This document shows, piece by piece, positions 36,070 to 44,476 of a stretch of DNA of 64,000 bases. The translations under genes and the position numbers were made by a program. Every line of letters starts with the position of its first letter. Position 1 is the stretch's first letter. The DNA lies in the NCBI GenBank assembly GCA_022072165.1, contig JAJVIF010000001.1, positions 1,384,598 to 1,448,597 of the forward strand, read 5' to 3'. Under the pieces are notes generated by a model. It was not told the origin of the DNA. It made no database searches and worked only from the letters and a program-made list of their open reading frames with translations. This DNA is from a bacterium (GTDB taxonomy: Bacteria; JAJVIF01).

Positions 36070-37240
36070 TTAATCGTCGTCGGACCCGCTCAGCCATTCC
36101 CCGCCATCGAGCTGATGCCGGAGGTACGACTGAATGAACGGCTCGAGCTTGCCATCCATGACCCCCTGGACATCACTCACTTCGAGCCCGGTCCGTTTGT
36201 CCTTCACCTGCGTGTAGGGCTGAAAGACATAGGAGCGGATCTGCTGCCCCCAGGCGATGCTCCCCTGGAGTCCCCGGGCTTTGGCGGCTTCTTCCTCGCG
36301 ACGTTCCAGTTCCCGTTCATACAGCCGGGCACGCAGCACCTTCCAGGCGGTGGCCCGGTTCTGATGCTGACTCCGTTCGTTCTCGCTCACCACGGCAATG
36401 CCGGTGGGGACATGCGTCAGGCGGACCGCGCTGGAAGTCTTGTTGACATGCTGTCCCCCGGCGGAGGAGGCGCGGAAGAAGTCCATCTCGACATCGCTCT
36501 CTTTGAGATCGATGTCGATCGTGTCATCGATCTCCGGGGCGACTTCGATACTGGCAAAGGAGGTGTGGCGTCGGTGCGCCGCATCGAAGGGGGAGAGCCG
36601 GACCAGGCGGTGGACTCCCCGCTCGCTCTTCAGATAGCCATAGGCCGATTCGCCGGTGATGCGCAGGGTGATGGACTTAAGACCCGCTTCATCGCCGGGA
36701 TGCTCATCGATGATGTCGACCCGCCAGCCCTGCCGTTCCGCGAAGCGGGTCAGCATCCGGGCGAGCATTTGCGCCCAGTCCATGGCATCGATGCCGCCCG
36801 CCCCCGCCTGGATCGAGACAATGGCGGGATAGTGGTCGGCTTCGCCGGAGAGGAGATTTTTGGTCTCCTCGCGGGCGAAGTCGCTCTCCAGCCGCTGCAT
36901 ATCCGCATCGAGGTCGAGGACGAAAGATTCATCCAGCGATTCCCGGGCGAGTTCCACATAGTCCGTGAGGTCTTTGGCGCGCCCCAGGAGGCCATCCCAG
37001 GTATCCGCCCGGGCGATTAGGGCATTCCGTTCCCGGAGGGCTTCCTGTGCGCCTTTCGGGTCGTCCCAGAAACCGGGACGCTGGGTGCTGTCATCAAGAA
37101 TCGCAATCCGCTGCCGCAGGGTAGCGATGTCAAAGATGCCCCCAGATGGTGGCAATCGCCTCGAGGAGGGCATCGGCTCGACGCGCCAGGTCCTCCAGGC
37201 GTTCAGCGGCCGTCAGCGGCCCGGTCGGTGCAGGAGTCAT
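36070..37240 (-). CDS. prfB: Peptide chain release factor 2, programmed +1 frameshift
   Basis: Releases peptides at UGA and UAA codons. The coding region is split: frame one starts at the ATG at 37240 and reads 36 codons ending WGHL then TGA (37132-37130); frame two continues from GAC (37131) to 36070, giving about 389 residues after a +1 shift at CTT TGA C. The G-run just before the site is the internal Shine-Dalgarno stimulator. RF2 features follow: the SPF tripeptide for UGA/UAA recognition (VRLSPFDAAHRR) and the catalytic GGQ (SSAGGQHVNKT). An in-frame ATG at 37173 in frame two is spurious. TATAGT lies seven bases before the true ATG. Confidence 0.95.
37129..37143 (-). promoter_or_regulatory. 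prfB +1 frameshift signal
   Basis: Reads GGGGGCATCTTTGAC on the minus strand, differing from the E. coli prfB site at one base (T to C after the G-run). CTT is the slippery codon, TGA the in-frame stop, and the G-run pairs with the anti-Shine-Dalgarno of the ribosome. Confidence 0.95.
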
Positions 37241-37247
37241 GAACGGG

Positions 37248-37253
37248 ACTATA
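37248..37253 (-). promoter_or_regulatory. -10 box of prfB (leaderless)
   Basis: TATAGT on the minus strand, seven bases before the ATG at 37240. Confidence 0.6.
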
Positions 37254-37301
37254 CCGCCTGCGATGCTGCTGCAAGCGCGAGCGAGTCCTCGCCGGAGCCC
37301 G

Positions 37302-37307
37302 TACACT
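37302..37307 (+). promoter_or_regulatory. -10 box of zinc-ribbon membrane gene (leaderless)
   Basis: TACACT seven bases before the ATG at 37315; divergent from the prfB promoter. Confidence 0.55.
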
Positions 37308-37314
37308 CCCCTCC

Positions 37315-37698
37315 ATGCCCCCGTGGCTGCTCACGTTAGCGGCGGATCCTCAGGTCCTCCCCGATCATGCGGGGGGTGGGGGGTTCATTGGCTGGCCGCT
37401 GGTATTTGGGACCCTCCTCTTCATGAACACCTGGCTGATGGTCTATTCGGTGTTCCTCGCTGGTCAGCGGGATCAGGGGATTTACTACTGGATGCTGCTG
37501 ACGTTTTTCGGGGGACCGGTGGCGATTGCCCTGCTCCTGCGGCATCCGGTGGTGCGGGCCTGCCCGGTCTGCGGGGTGATGTCGCCCCTGCAAGAAGCGG
37601 ACTGTGCCGAATGCGGTTATCACTTCACGGCACAGGATCAGCCGGAGCATCCGGCCAGGCTGCCGCAGGACTTTGACGACGACGACCTCACCAGCTAG
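37315..37698 (+). CDS. Small membrane protein with zinc ribbon
   Basis: 127 residues of unknown function. Two membrane helices (about 24-45 WPLVFGTLLFMNTWLMVYSV and 55-75 YYWMLLTFFGGPVAIALLL) precede a CPVCG...CAECG zinc-ribbon motif and an acidic tail. The layout suggests a membrane-anchored adaptor that binds a partner through the ribbon. It is a single gene between prfB (divergent) and hutG. Confidence 0.7.
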   Translation: MPPWLLTLAADPQVLPDHAGGGGFIGWPLVFGTLLFMNTWLMVYSVFLAGQRDQGIYYWMLLTFFGGPVAIALLLRHPVVRACPVCGVMSPLQEADCAECGYHFTAQDQPEHPARLPQDFDDDDLTS

Positions 37699-37733
37699 GG
37701 TTCCTGAGTAATCGGGGCTGCGCTGGACTCCTC

Positions 37734-37739
37734 TATCAT
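37734..37739 (+). promoter_or_regulatory. -10 box of hutG (leaderless)
   Basis: TATCAT nine bases before the ATG at 37749, with no ribosome binding site. Confidence 0.5.
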
Positions 37740-37748
37740 CCCCGGACT

Positions 37749-38759
37749 ATGGATCCCCTGCCCCATCTGCTGCCCGCCTGTGTCCTCCCCGCCAGTTTGG
37801 GGATGTCCACCACGAGTCCGAAGTGGAATGCCCTGGTGACCGACGACCCGGAGTTGCAGGTTCCTTACTCGCTGCTGGGATGTCCCTTTGATGGCGGCAT
37901 TCCGACCCGTCCGGGAGCCCGGTTTGGGCCGGATGCCATCCGGGCGCAGTGGTACAGGCTCGGGCTGCTGCATGGAGAGACGGGGCTGCCGCTCACGCCA
38001 CTGCTTTGTGATCGGGGGAATGTCGAGGTGGCTGGCACGACAGCGTCGGTAACCCACGCCCGACTTGAATCCAGCTGGCAAGCGATCCTGACCAGTCAGC
38101 CCAACATGTTCCCCATCACCCTGGGAGGGGATCATGGACTCACGGCACCGGCATTCCTGGGGTATCAGCGGTTTCATGAGCATCAGCTGGGCCTTATCGT
38201 CTTCGACGCCCACTTTGATGTGCGCGAGTGGACGCCAGACAGTTTGTCTTCGGGGACCCCGTTCCGACGGATTCTCGATGCAGGTGCTGGTGCGCTGGCG
38301 GGGCGCAATCTGGTTTACGTCGGGATTCGCCCCTTCGCCAACAGTCCACACTATCTGGAATATGTCCGGGAACAGGGAGCCACGATCTTTGACATGGCGA
38401 CCCTGCGTCGACGCGGTATCGACAGCGTGATGCAGGAAGCCATCAACATCGCGAGTCAGGGGACCGAGGGGATCTGGGTGTCGCTGGACATCGATGTTAT
38501 GGACCAGGGGGATGCCCCCGGCGCATCGGCCACGGGCCCGGGAGGAATGCGGAGTGGCGATCTGCTGGCGGCGATGGAAAGGCTCGGTTCCAGTGGCACC
38601 GTGTGTGCGCTGGATGTCATGGAGGTGTCGCCGCCCCTGGACTTTCAGGAGATGACCAGTCGGCTCGCCGCCCACGCGATCGCCACATTTATCCATTGTC
38701 GGGAAACGCAGGGCCTTCCGACGTTTGCCCTGGAGCCGGAGCTGAAAAATGACCAGTAA
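37749..38759 (+). CDS. hutG: Formimidoylglutamase-type ureohydrolase
   Basis: Manganese ureohydrolase of the arginase/agmatinase/formimidoylglutamase family, 336 residues. Metal-binding segments are GGDHG (126-130), DAHFDVR (153-159) and SLDIDVMD. The neighbour hutH makes urocanate from histidine, so hydrolysis of formimidoylglutamate to glutamate and formamide is the likely role; agmatinase cannot be excluded by sequence alone. The stop overlaps the hutH start by 11 bases. A -10-like box nine bases before the ATG suggests a leaderless message. Confidence 0.8.
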   Translation: MDPLPHLLPACVLPASLGMSTTSPKWNALVTDDPELQVPYSLLGCPFDGGIPTRPGARFGPDAIRAQWYRLGLLHGETGLPLTPLLCDRGNVEVAGTTASVTHARLESSWQAILTSQPNMFPITLGGDHGLTAPAFLGYQRFHEHQLGLIVFDAHFDVREWTPDSLSSGTPFRRILDAGAGALAGRNLVYVGIRPFANSPHYLEYVREQGATIFDMATLRRRGIDSVMQEAINIASQGTEGIWVSLDIDVMDQGDAPGASATGPGGMRSGDLLAAMERLGSSGTVCALDVMEVSPPLDFQEMTSRLAAHAIATFIHCRETQGLPTFALEPELKNDQ

Positions 38760-40263
38760 ACCGTTGGTGCTCCATGGCGATGCCCTGACCCTCGCCGAAG
38801 TCGCGACTTTCCTGGATGCGCCGGGATCGGTCACCCTGGCACCGTCAGTCACCGCCCGCTGTCAGGCGAGCCGGGATGTCGTGGAAGCAGCAGTCGCAGC
38901 CGGTGCGGTGGTCTACGGCATCACGACGGGGTTTGGGAAGCTGTCGAGTGTCCATATTCCGGCATCGGATCTGCGCCAGCTACAGGTGAATCTGGTGCTG
39001 AGCCACGCCGCCGGGGTTGGTGAGCCCCTACCTCCGGATGTCGCGCGACTGGTACTGCTGCTGAAAGCGAACAATCTCGCCCGTGGACTGTCAGGCGTCC
39101 GCCTGGAGGTTGTGGAGTCGCTGGTCGCGCTGCTGAATACCGGGGCGATTCCGGTGATTCCCTCGCAGGGATCGGTGGGCGCCAGCGGGGATCTTGCACC
39201 CCTCGCGCATCTGACCCTCATCCTCCTCGGTCATCCTGCTGGGGCAGTCGACTGGGAGGGCGCGCGGTGGTCCGCCGACCATTTCCTGCCCGCCGCCGGG
39301 CTCACACCCCTCGCGCTGGAAGCGAAGGAAGGCCTCTCGCTGCTCAACGGGACGCAGGTCTCATGTGCGCTGGGCGTGGTGGCACTACTGCAGGGAGAGC
39401 GCCTGGCCGACGCGGCTGATCGTTGCTGCGCCCTGAGTATTGAAGCCTTTGCCGGATCGCGGTCACCGTTTGATCCGCGCATTGCCCAGGCTCGCGGGCA
39501 ACAGGGGCAACAGCAGGTAGCAGACACGATCTGGCAATTACTGGAAGGGAGTCCCATCCTGGAGTCCCATGCGGATTGCGACAAAGTGCAGGACCCGTAC
39601 GCCTTCCGCTGCGCCTCGCAGGTGCACGGGGCGGCCCGCGACACACTGGCGTTTGCACGTCAGTTGCTGGAGCGGGAACTCAATGCGGTGACCGATAACC
39701 CCCTGGTTTTTGCGGAGTCCGGCGACATCCTCAGTGGCGGGAACTTTCATGCTGAGCCCTGCGCTTTTGCCTCCGATGCCATCGCGCTGGCCCTGACTGA
39801 GCTGGCCTCGATCAGCGAGCGTCGGGTCGCGCAGTTGATAGATCCCGCGGCCTCAGGACTCCCGGCATTTTTGGTGGCCGGCAGCGGTTTGCATTCCGGT
39901 TTCATGATCGCGCAGGTGACAGCGGCAGCGCTGGTGAGTGAAATGAAGACCCTGAGTCATCCGGGGGTGGTCGATTCCATCCCGACCTCGGCCAACAAAG
40001 AGGACCATGTGAGCATGGCGACCTGGAGCGGCCGCAAAGCGCTCATGGTCGCAGAGCGTTGTCAGCAGGTGCTGGCCATCGAGCTCCTGGCGGCGGCTCA
40101 GGGGATCGATCTGCGACGCCCCCTCAAGTCCACTCCCGCCCTGGAAGCGATCCACCGGCAGGTGCGGGCGCAGGTCGCGCCTTGGGACGCGGACCGAGTG
40201 ATGGCCACAGACATCGCCGCCATCGCGCCCCTCCTCTCCACCGGCTTGCTGGTCAGCGACTAG
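38749..40263 (+). CDS. hutH: Histidine ammonia-lyase
   Basis: Converts histidine to urocanate and ammonia, first step of histidine degradation. 504 residues. The Ala-Ser-Gly triad that cyclises to the MIO cofactor is at 145-147 (GSVGASGDLAPLAH); TTGFGKL, LLNGTQ, QDPYAFRC and the SANKEDHVSMATWSG segment are family hallmarks. The histidine-specific pattern is seen, but related aromatic ammonia-lyases share the MIO motif. GGAGC precedes the ATG, which lies inside the end of hutG. It ends four bases into the convergent methyltransferase gene. hutU and hutI are not present here. Confidence 0.93.
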   Translation: MTSKPLVLHGDALTLAEVATFLDAPGSVTLAPSVTARCQASRDVVEAAVAAGAVVYGITTGFGKLSSVHIPASDLRQLQVNLVLSHAAGVGEPLPPDVARLVLLLKANNLARGLSGVRLEVVESLVALLNTGAIPVIPSQGSVGASGDLAPLAHLTLILLGHPAGAVDWEGARWSADHFLPAAGLTPLALEAKEGLSLLNGTQVSCALGVVALLQGERLADAADRCCALSIEAFAGSRSPFDPRIAQARGQQGQQQVADTIWQLLEGSPILESHADCDKVQDPYAFRCASQVHGAARDTLAFARQLLERELNAVTDNPLVFAESGDILSGGNFHAEPCAFASDAIALALTELASISERRVAQLIDPAASGLPAFLVAGSGLHSGFMIAQVTAAALVSEMKTLSHPGVVDSIPTSANKEDHVSMATWSGRKALMVAERCQQVLAIELLAAAQGIDLRRPLKSTPALEAIHRQVRAQVAPWDADRVMATDIAAIAPLLSTGLLVSD

Positions 40264-41249
40264 CTGATTTTTGTTGCGACGATGTAAAAGCTCGATTGCA
40301 CAACAATCGACAACGGATGACAGGCGGCGATGAGGTCGCCGGCCCGTTGCTTCAGCGGGTCGCCGGTGCGATAGGCCGGCGGAATCACCCGGGCCTGCAG
40401 CCCATAGGACGCCAGTTCACGGGCGAGGGCAAAGGGCTGGAAGAGGTATTCGAGGTACTCCCCGGATTGCGGACTGCGCCACGGAAAATCGGCGGTGTTG
40501 TGAAAAGCCTGGCCGGGTTGCCAGTCCCGCACCGCAGACAGCAGTTCCTCGCCCCACATCCCCTGCGACTTCGCGGCGAGTTCCTGTCGAGTCGCATCGG
40601 GCAGGTCCGGCCGGACCTCACTGATCATCAGCAATCGCTCTTCGCGATAGGGTCGCTTCAGATAGCCATCACTGGGGATGGGTCCGAATTCGTGGGTCTG
40701 CCAGATGCGCTGACGTTCCCGACGTCCGGCGAGACTCAGGCTGTTGTTTTCATCGGTAAAAAGGAGCCTCCCACCAGGCTGGAGGACTCGCGCAACTTCA
40801 CGAAAGAAGAGCGCACGGTCGGCGACATGGGACGCGACATCCTTTACGAAAACGGTACCGAAACTGGCATCGGGGAGGTCCAGTGCCTGGGCATCGCCCT
40901 GGACGGCCTGGAGCGCTTCCCCGGCTTCCAGCCAGTCGCTGAGTCGCTGCAGCAGGGTGACCTTGCCTGCGGAGGGGTCGAGCCCGACCACTTGTGCGGG
41001 CGGGGCATCGAGGGCGAGGAATGCTGCCGATGTAATGCCGAATCCGCAGCCGGCATCCAGGAGACGGGTCCCCGCCACCGGACAATGGCGGGTGAGTCGG
41101 GTGAGCCACCGCAGAAGCCCCTCGACTTCCCGGGGCTCATCGAAGAGCTTGCGATAGTAGCGGGCCAGATAGGGGTCCCAGTCCCGGCGGATGGTGTCGC
41201 GTCCCTGGGCGAAGAAGGCGCGAAAGCGGGACTGATACGGCGCACTCAC
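40260..41249 (-). CDS. SAM-dependent methyltransferase
   Basis: A 329-residue class I methyltransferase of unknown substrate. SAM-binding motif I is LLDAGCGFGITSA, motif II the acidic VVGLDPS, and the post-motif region QGDAQALDLPDASFGTVFVKDVASHVADRALFFREVARVLQPGGRLLFTDENN resembles UbiE/Gcd-like families. The C-terminal half (about 180-329) is not shared with small methyltransferases. The GTG start has TACGAT eight bases upstream and no ribosome binding site. Its TAG stop overlaps the hutH stop by four bases (CTAG). Confidence 0.82.
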   Translation of the reverse strand: MSAPYQSRFRAFFAQGRDTIRRDWDPYLARYYRKLFDEPREVEGLLRWLTRLTRHCPVAGTRLLDAGCGFGITSAAFLALDAPPAQVVGLDPSAGKVTLLQRLSDWLEAGEALQAVQGDAQALDLPDASFGTVFVKDVASHVADRALFFREVARVLQPGGRLLFTDENNSLSLAGRRERQRIWQTHEFGPIPSDGYLKRPYREERLLMISEVRPDLPDATRQELAAKSQGMWGEELLSAVRDWQPGQAFHNTADFPWRSPQSGEYLEYLFQPFALARELASYGLQARVIPPAYRTGDPLKQRAGDLIAACHPLSIVVQSSFYIVATKIS

Positions 41250-41257
41250 GGGAGCGC

Positions 41258-41263
41258 ATCGTA
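41258..41263 (-). promoter_or_regulatory. -10 box of methyltransferase gene (leaderless)
   Basis: TACGAT on the minus strand, eight bases before the GTG at 41249. Confidence 0.5.
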
Positions 41264-41280
41264 ACAGAGCCCCTCCCTGC

Positions 41281-41286
41281 TACACT
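41281..41286 (+). promoter_or_regulatory. -10 box of O-methyltransferase-like gene (leaderless)
   Basis: TACACT eight bases before the ATG at 41295; divergent from the gene at 41249. Confidence 0.55.
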
Positions 41287-41294
41287 CCCCTGCC

Positions 41295-41927
41295 ATGAGC
41301 TACCGCTTTCTGACCCCGGCCCGTATCGCCCGCCTGCGGGAACTGCACAACGAAGCGATTGCCGAGTTTGAGGCCCATCGCGACGACGAAGAGCGCCATC
41401 TGGATGCGATGTACCTGGCGGTCCCCTACGACACCGGGATGTTCCTGCACATCACGGCGAAAGTGATGCAGGCGCGGCGCATCCTCGAAGTCGGGAGCTC
41501 CAAGGGGCTCTCCACGCTCTGGCTCGCCGGAGCGCTAAAGGAACTGGGACGCGGTCAGCTCATCGGCACGGAGTTCGTGGAGGCGAAGTGGCAGCACGCC
41601 AATCGCCTGCTGGAAGAGTTTGAGCTGACGGATGTCGCGGAGATCCGGCTGGGAGATGCGTTCGAAACGATTCCGCAACTGCAGGGTCCCTTTGATCTGG
41701 CGTTTCTCGATGCCTGGAAGCCGGATTACCTGCGGCTCTATCAGACCTTCAAGCCCCTGCTCCGCCAGGGAGGACTGGTGATCGCTGACAACATGATTTC
41801 GTCGCATGAGAGGACCCGGGAGTTCAAGGCGGCCCTGGAAAACAGTCCCCAGACCGACACCGTGACCCTCCCGATTGGCAGCGGTGAAGAGTATTGCTAC
41901 ATCTATCAGTCCGGGGATGCGGATTAG
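41295..41927 (+). CDS. O-methyltransferase-like protein
   Basis: A 210-residue class I methyltransferase of the caffeoyl-CoA/catechol O-methyltransferase type (COG4122-like). Motifs are RILEVGSSKGLSTLWLAGAL, the acidic GTEFVEAKW, DAFETIPQLQGPFDLAFLDAWKPDYLRLYQ and GGLVIADNMI. Such enzymes use a divalent metal and SAM; substrate unknown. It ends with TTAG shared with the convergent membrane gene. Confidence 0.85.
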   Translation: MSYRFLTPARIARLRELHNEAIAEFEAHRDDEERHLDAMYLAVPYDTGMFLHITAKVMQARRILEVGSSKGLSTLWLAGALKELGRGQLIGTEFVEAKWQHANRLLEEFELTDVAEIRLGDAFETIPQLQGPFDLAFLDAWKPDYLRLYQTFKPLLRQGGLVIADNMISSHERTREFKAALENSPQTDTVTLPIGSGEEYCYIYQSGDAD

Positions 41928-42802
41928 CCTGACAGCACGGTTTCAGGTGAGGTGCGTCGCAGCAGTCTGGCGCTGATGGCCAGCATGGCCAGGCAGCCCA
42001 ACAGATGCAGCAGCATCCATGTCATGGGTGCGATGAGTGTCAGTGGTGTCGCGACCGGGAAATAGATGTCAGTGACGCCCAGCCAGCCCTGTAACAGCCA
42101 GGGCGTCCAGAGCCCCCGTAACAATTCCCCACCGACTCCGCGAATCGCAACCATGTTGGGATCCAGCAGAATCACCAGCAATCCGGTGAATTCACCCACC
42201 AGGAGCCACAATCCGGGACGCAGGCTGCGCCATCCCCAGAGGGCACGTCCTGCCAGCCACCAGGCACTCATGGTGGTGCCACGAAACGCCAGCAGGGTCG
42301 CGATCGGCAGGAGGTTGTCCATCTGCGGGAATGCCCCAAAGAGGGGGACCACCCAGCACAGATGCGCCAGATACAACAGCAACTGCCCCAGGACAACACC
42401 CCAGAGCAGCAGTGCAGGCCAGGAGGCGAGGAGCGGGATCGGGAGTTGACCGAAGCGTGCGATCCGTTCCACCAGGACTGGTCCCGCAATCGCCGGCCAC
42501 AAGAGGCAAGTGAAACCCCAGTGGAGCAGCAGGACCTGCTGCTGTAGACGCACACTCTCGGGGAATGGTGCCTGGGGAATCAGGCCGAGGATCCAGCCCT
42601 CGGCGAAGAGCACGACGGTGAAGAGAAGCGCCCATTCGCGTCGGAGCCCACGTCCCAGCAGCATGGCGACCACCAGCGGGCTCAGGGCAGATCGGGGGAG
42701 CGCTGAGCTGACTACCCGGACGGGGGCGATGTCCGCCGCGTCGGGCTCCGCCAGTGGGATCTGGGGCCGCCGCGTCCCGATCGGCTGGTGCGCATCTGGC
42801 AC
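41924..42802 (-). CDS. Probable ABC transporter membrane subunit
   Basis: 292 residues with about eight hydrophobic segments after a 40-residue cytoplasmic N-terminus, lacking conserved motifs. It starts three bases after the upstream ABC ATPase gene ends, so it is probably the membrane partner of that ATPase in an ABC-2-type exporter. This is inferred from context, not from a domain match. Its TAA stop shares four bases (TTAG) with the convergent O-methyltransferase-like gene. Confidence 0.7.
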   Translation of the reverse strand: MPDAHQPIGTRRPQIPLAEPDAADIAPVRVVSSALPRSALSPLVVAMLLGRGLRREWALLFTVVLFAEGWILGLIPQAPFPESVRLQQQVLLLHWGFTCLLWPAIAGPVLVERIARFGQLPIPLLASWPALLLWGVVLGQLLLYLAHLCWVVPLFGAFPQMDNLLPIATLLAFRGTTMSAWWLAGRALWGWRSLRPGLWLLVGEFTGLLVILLDPNMVAIRGVGGELLRGLWTPWLLQGWLGVTDIYFPVATPLTLIAPMTWMLLHLLGCLAMLAISARLLRRTSPETVLSG

Positions 42803-42805
42803 GGG

Positions 42806-43750
42806 CTAGTTGACCACGCCCCGGGTGACCTGGAGGAAGAGTTCTTCCAGCGTCCCCTCCCGTTCCTGAAATCGCTCCACCTGGAATCCCCGCTGCATCA
42901 GATACTGGACAAAGCCCGGTAGGCTGAAGTCGGTGACCTCCGGCGAGACCGTACAGTGCCAGCCCCGGGTCGAGACCTGCTTGACCGCCACCAGGCCGGG
43001 GAACTGGGCAGCAAGCTGCTCGAAGCGCTCGTCGGGCTGGGCGAGATCGATGGCGACAATGAGTCCCTGCTGAATCTCGCGCAACAACTCCTGGATACGC
43101 CCGGCCTTCACCAGAGTCCCGTTTTCGATCACGCCGACCGCATTACAGAAGTCCGCCAGTTCGGTGAGAATGTGGCTGGAAATGAGAATCGTTTTACCCA
43201 ACCGACCAAGTTCCTTGAGCAACTCCCGGATTTCGATCCTCGCCCGGGGATCGAGACCCGAGGCGGGCTCATCGAGGAGCAGCACCTGCGGATTGTGGAT
43301 GAGGCAGCGCGCCAGCGAGAGGCGCTGCTTCATGCCTCTGGAAAGGCCGTTCACATTGGTGTCGCGCTTGCCGCCGAGATCGGTCAGTTCGAGGACATCC
43401 GCGATGATAGGCGGGCGGGATGGCCCGGGGATGTTGTAACAGGCGGCAAAGAAGTCGAGGTACTCGTAGGTCGTCATCTCGTCGTACACGCCGAAAAAGT
43501 CGGGCATGTAGCCAATGAGCCCCCGGATCGCCTGGGGATTCCGTATGACATCGTGGCCAGCGATCCTGGCGGTGCCACTGTCAGGGCGCAGGAGGGTCGC
43601 GAGGATCTTGATGGAAGTGGTTTTGCCCGCACCGTTCGGACCGATGTATCCGAAGATGTCCCCTTCTTCGATGCTGAATGACACCCCTCGCAACGCATGG
43701 AAGTCCCCGTAGAACTTGGTGAGCCCGTCCAGTTCGATCATGGCAGCCAT
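42806..43750 (-). CDS. ABC transporter ATP-binding protein
   Basis: 314 residues of the ABC-2 exporter (CcmA/NatA/YhaQ) type. Walker A GPNGAGKT, Q-loop GYMPDFFGVYDEMTTYEYL, signature LSRGMKQRLSLARCL (Ser-Arg-Gly rather than Ser-Gly-Gly), Walker B VLLLDEPASGLDP and the H-loop ISSHILTEL. The C-terminal 90 residues resemble the accessory domain of these ATPases. I chose the ATG at 43750 (AAAGGA upstream); the open frame to 43969 lies inside queE in another frame. It follows queE by 22 bases and its permease gene follows by three bases. Confidence 0.88.
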   Translation of the reverse strand: MAAMIELDGLTKFYGDFHALRGVSFSIEEGDIFGYIGPNGAGKTTSIKILATLLRPDSGTARIAGHDVIRNPQAIRGLIGYMPDFFGVYDEMTTYEYLDFFAACYNIPGPSRPPIIADVLELTDLGGKRDTNVNGLSRGMKQRLSLARCLIHNPQVLLLDEPASGLDPRARIEIRELLKELGRLGKTILISSHILTELADFCNAVGVIENGTLVKAGRIQELLREIQQGLIVAIDLAQPDERFEQLAAQFPGLVAVKQVSTRGWHCTVSPEVTDFSLPGFVQYLMQRGFQVERFQEREGTLEELFLQVTRGVVN

Positions 43751-43772
43751 ACGGTGTCCTTTGCGGGGGGTC

Positions 43773-44423
43773 TCAGACGCCCCGGGTGGCGGGGTCCCAG
43801 ATGTGTTTGTGCAATTGTGCCTGAAAGCGAACCTGGAGCCGATCCGCCAGGATCCAGCTGGCGAGCTCCTGATAGTTGAGTTGCCCATGCACGGGGGAAA
43901 AGAGCACCGGGCAGCGTGCCGCGAGCCGGTGCTCCGCCACCACGCCCCGCGCCCATTCATAATCGGCACGACCAGCCAGCACGAACTTCACTTCGTCGTG
44001 GGGAGTCAGCAGATCGAGATTCGCCCAACGATTCCGGTCTGCCTCGCCGGAGTCAGGGGCCTTGAGGTCCATGATCCGTTTCACCCGGGGATTCACCGGG
44101 GCGAGGTTGTACGCGCCGGAAGTCTCGAGCATCACCTCATACCCGCTGTCGAGCAACGTCTCCATGAGGGCGACTGCTCCGGGCTGTGCCAGGGGTTCGC
44201 CCCCCGTGACCTCCACCAGCGGACAGCCGAAGGCCGCCACCTCCGCCAGGATCGCCGCGATGGTCATCGACGTGCCGCCGGTGAAGGCATACGCCGTATC
44301 GCACCAGACACACCGCAAGGGGCAGCCGGTCAGCCGGACAAAGACACAGGGGCGGCCTGCCTGGGTCCCTTCACCCTGGATGGAGTGGAAGATTTCGGTC
44401 ACCGTGAGCTGGCCGGACGTCAC
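43773..44423 (-). CDS. queE: 7-carboxy-7-deazaguanine synthase QueE
   Basis: Radical-SAM enzyme that makes the 7-deazaguanine core of queuosine from carboxytetrahydropterin. 216 residues. The cluster-binding cysteines are C34, C38 and C41 (CPLRCVWC, the CxxxCxxC form), preceded by FHSIQGEG; VEVTGGEPLAQPG follows. I chose the GTG at 44423 over the longer frame to 44474 because TACACT lies six bases upstream, giving a leaderless start that avoids overlap with the divergent ABC gene. queD, the preceding enzyme in the pathway, is 4 kb away on the plus strand. Confidence 0.93.
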   Translation of the reverse strand: MTSGQLTVTEIFHSIQGEGTQAGRPCVFVRLTGCPLRCVWCDTAYAFTGGTSMTIAAILAEVAAFGCPLVEVTGGEPLAQPGAVALMETLLDSGYEVMLETSGAYNLAPVNPRVKRIMDLKAPDSGEADRNRWANLDLLTPHDEVKFVLAGRADYEWARGVVAEHRLAARCPVLFSPVHGQLNYQELASWILADRLQVRFQAQLHKHIWDPATRGV

Positions 44424-44429
44424 GGCGGA

Positions 44430-44435
44430 AGTGTA
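44430..44435 (-). promoter_or_regulatory. -10 box of queE (leaderless)
   Basis: TACACT on the minus strand, six bases before the GTG at 44423. Confidence 0.55.
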
Positions 44436-44463
44436 CCCGGCGAGTTGTGTGCCTGAGGGCGCG

Positions 44464-44469
44464 TAGAAT
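44464..44469 (+). promoter_or_regulatory. -10 box of ABC exporter operon (leaderless)
   Basis: TAGAAT seven bases before the ATG at 44477; back to back with the queE promoter. Confidence 0.55.
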
Positions 44470-44476
44470 GCCATCG

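Noticed and set aside
37133-37173. prfB starting at the ATG at 37173
   Set aside because: The first 14 residues from that ATG have no RF2 similarity, and the programmed frameshift with an upstream zero frame explains the gene better.
43751-43969. N-terminal extension of the ABC ATPase at 42806
   Set aside because: The extension overlaps queE in another frame and a ribosome binding site precedes the ATG at 43750.
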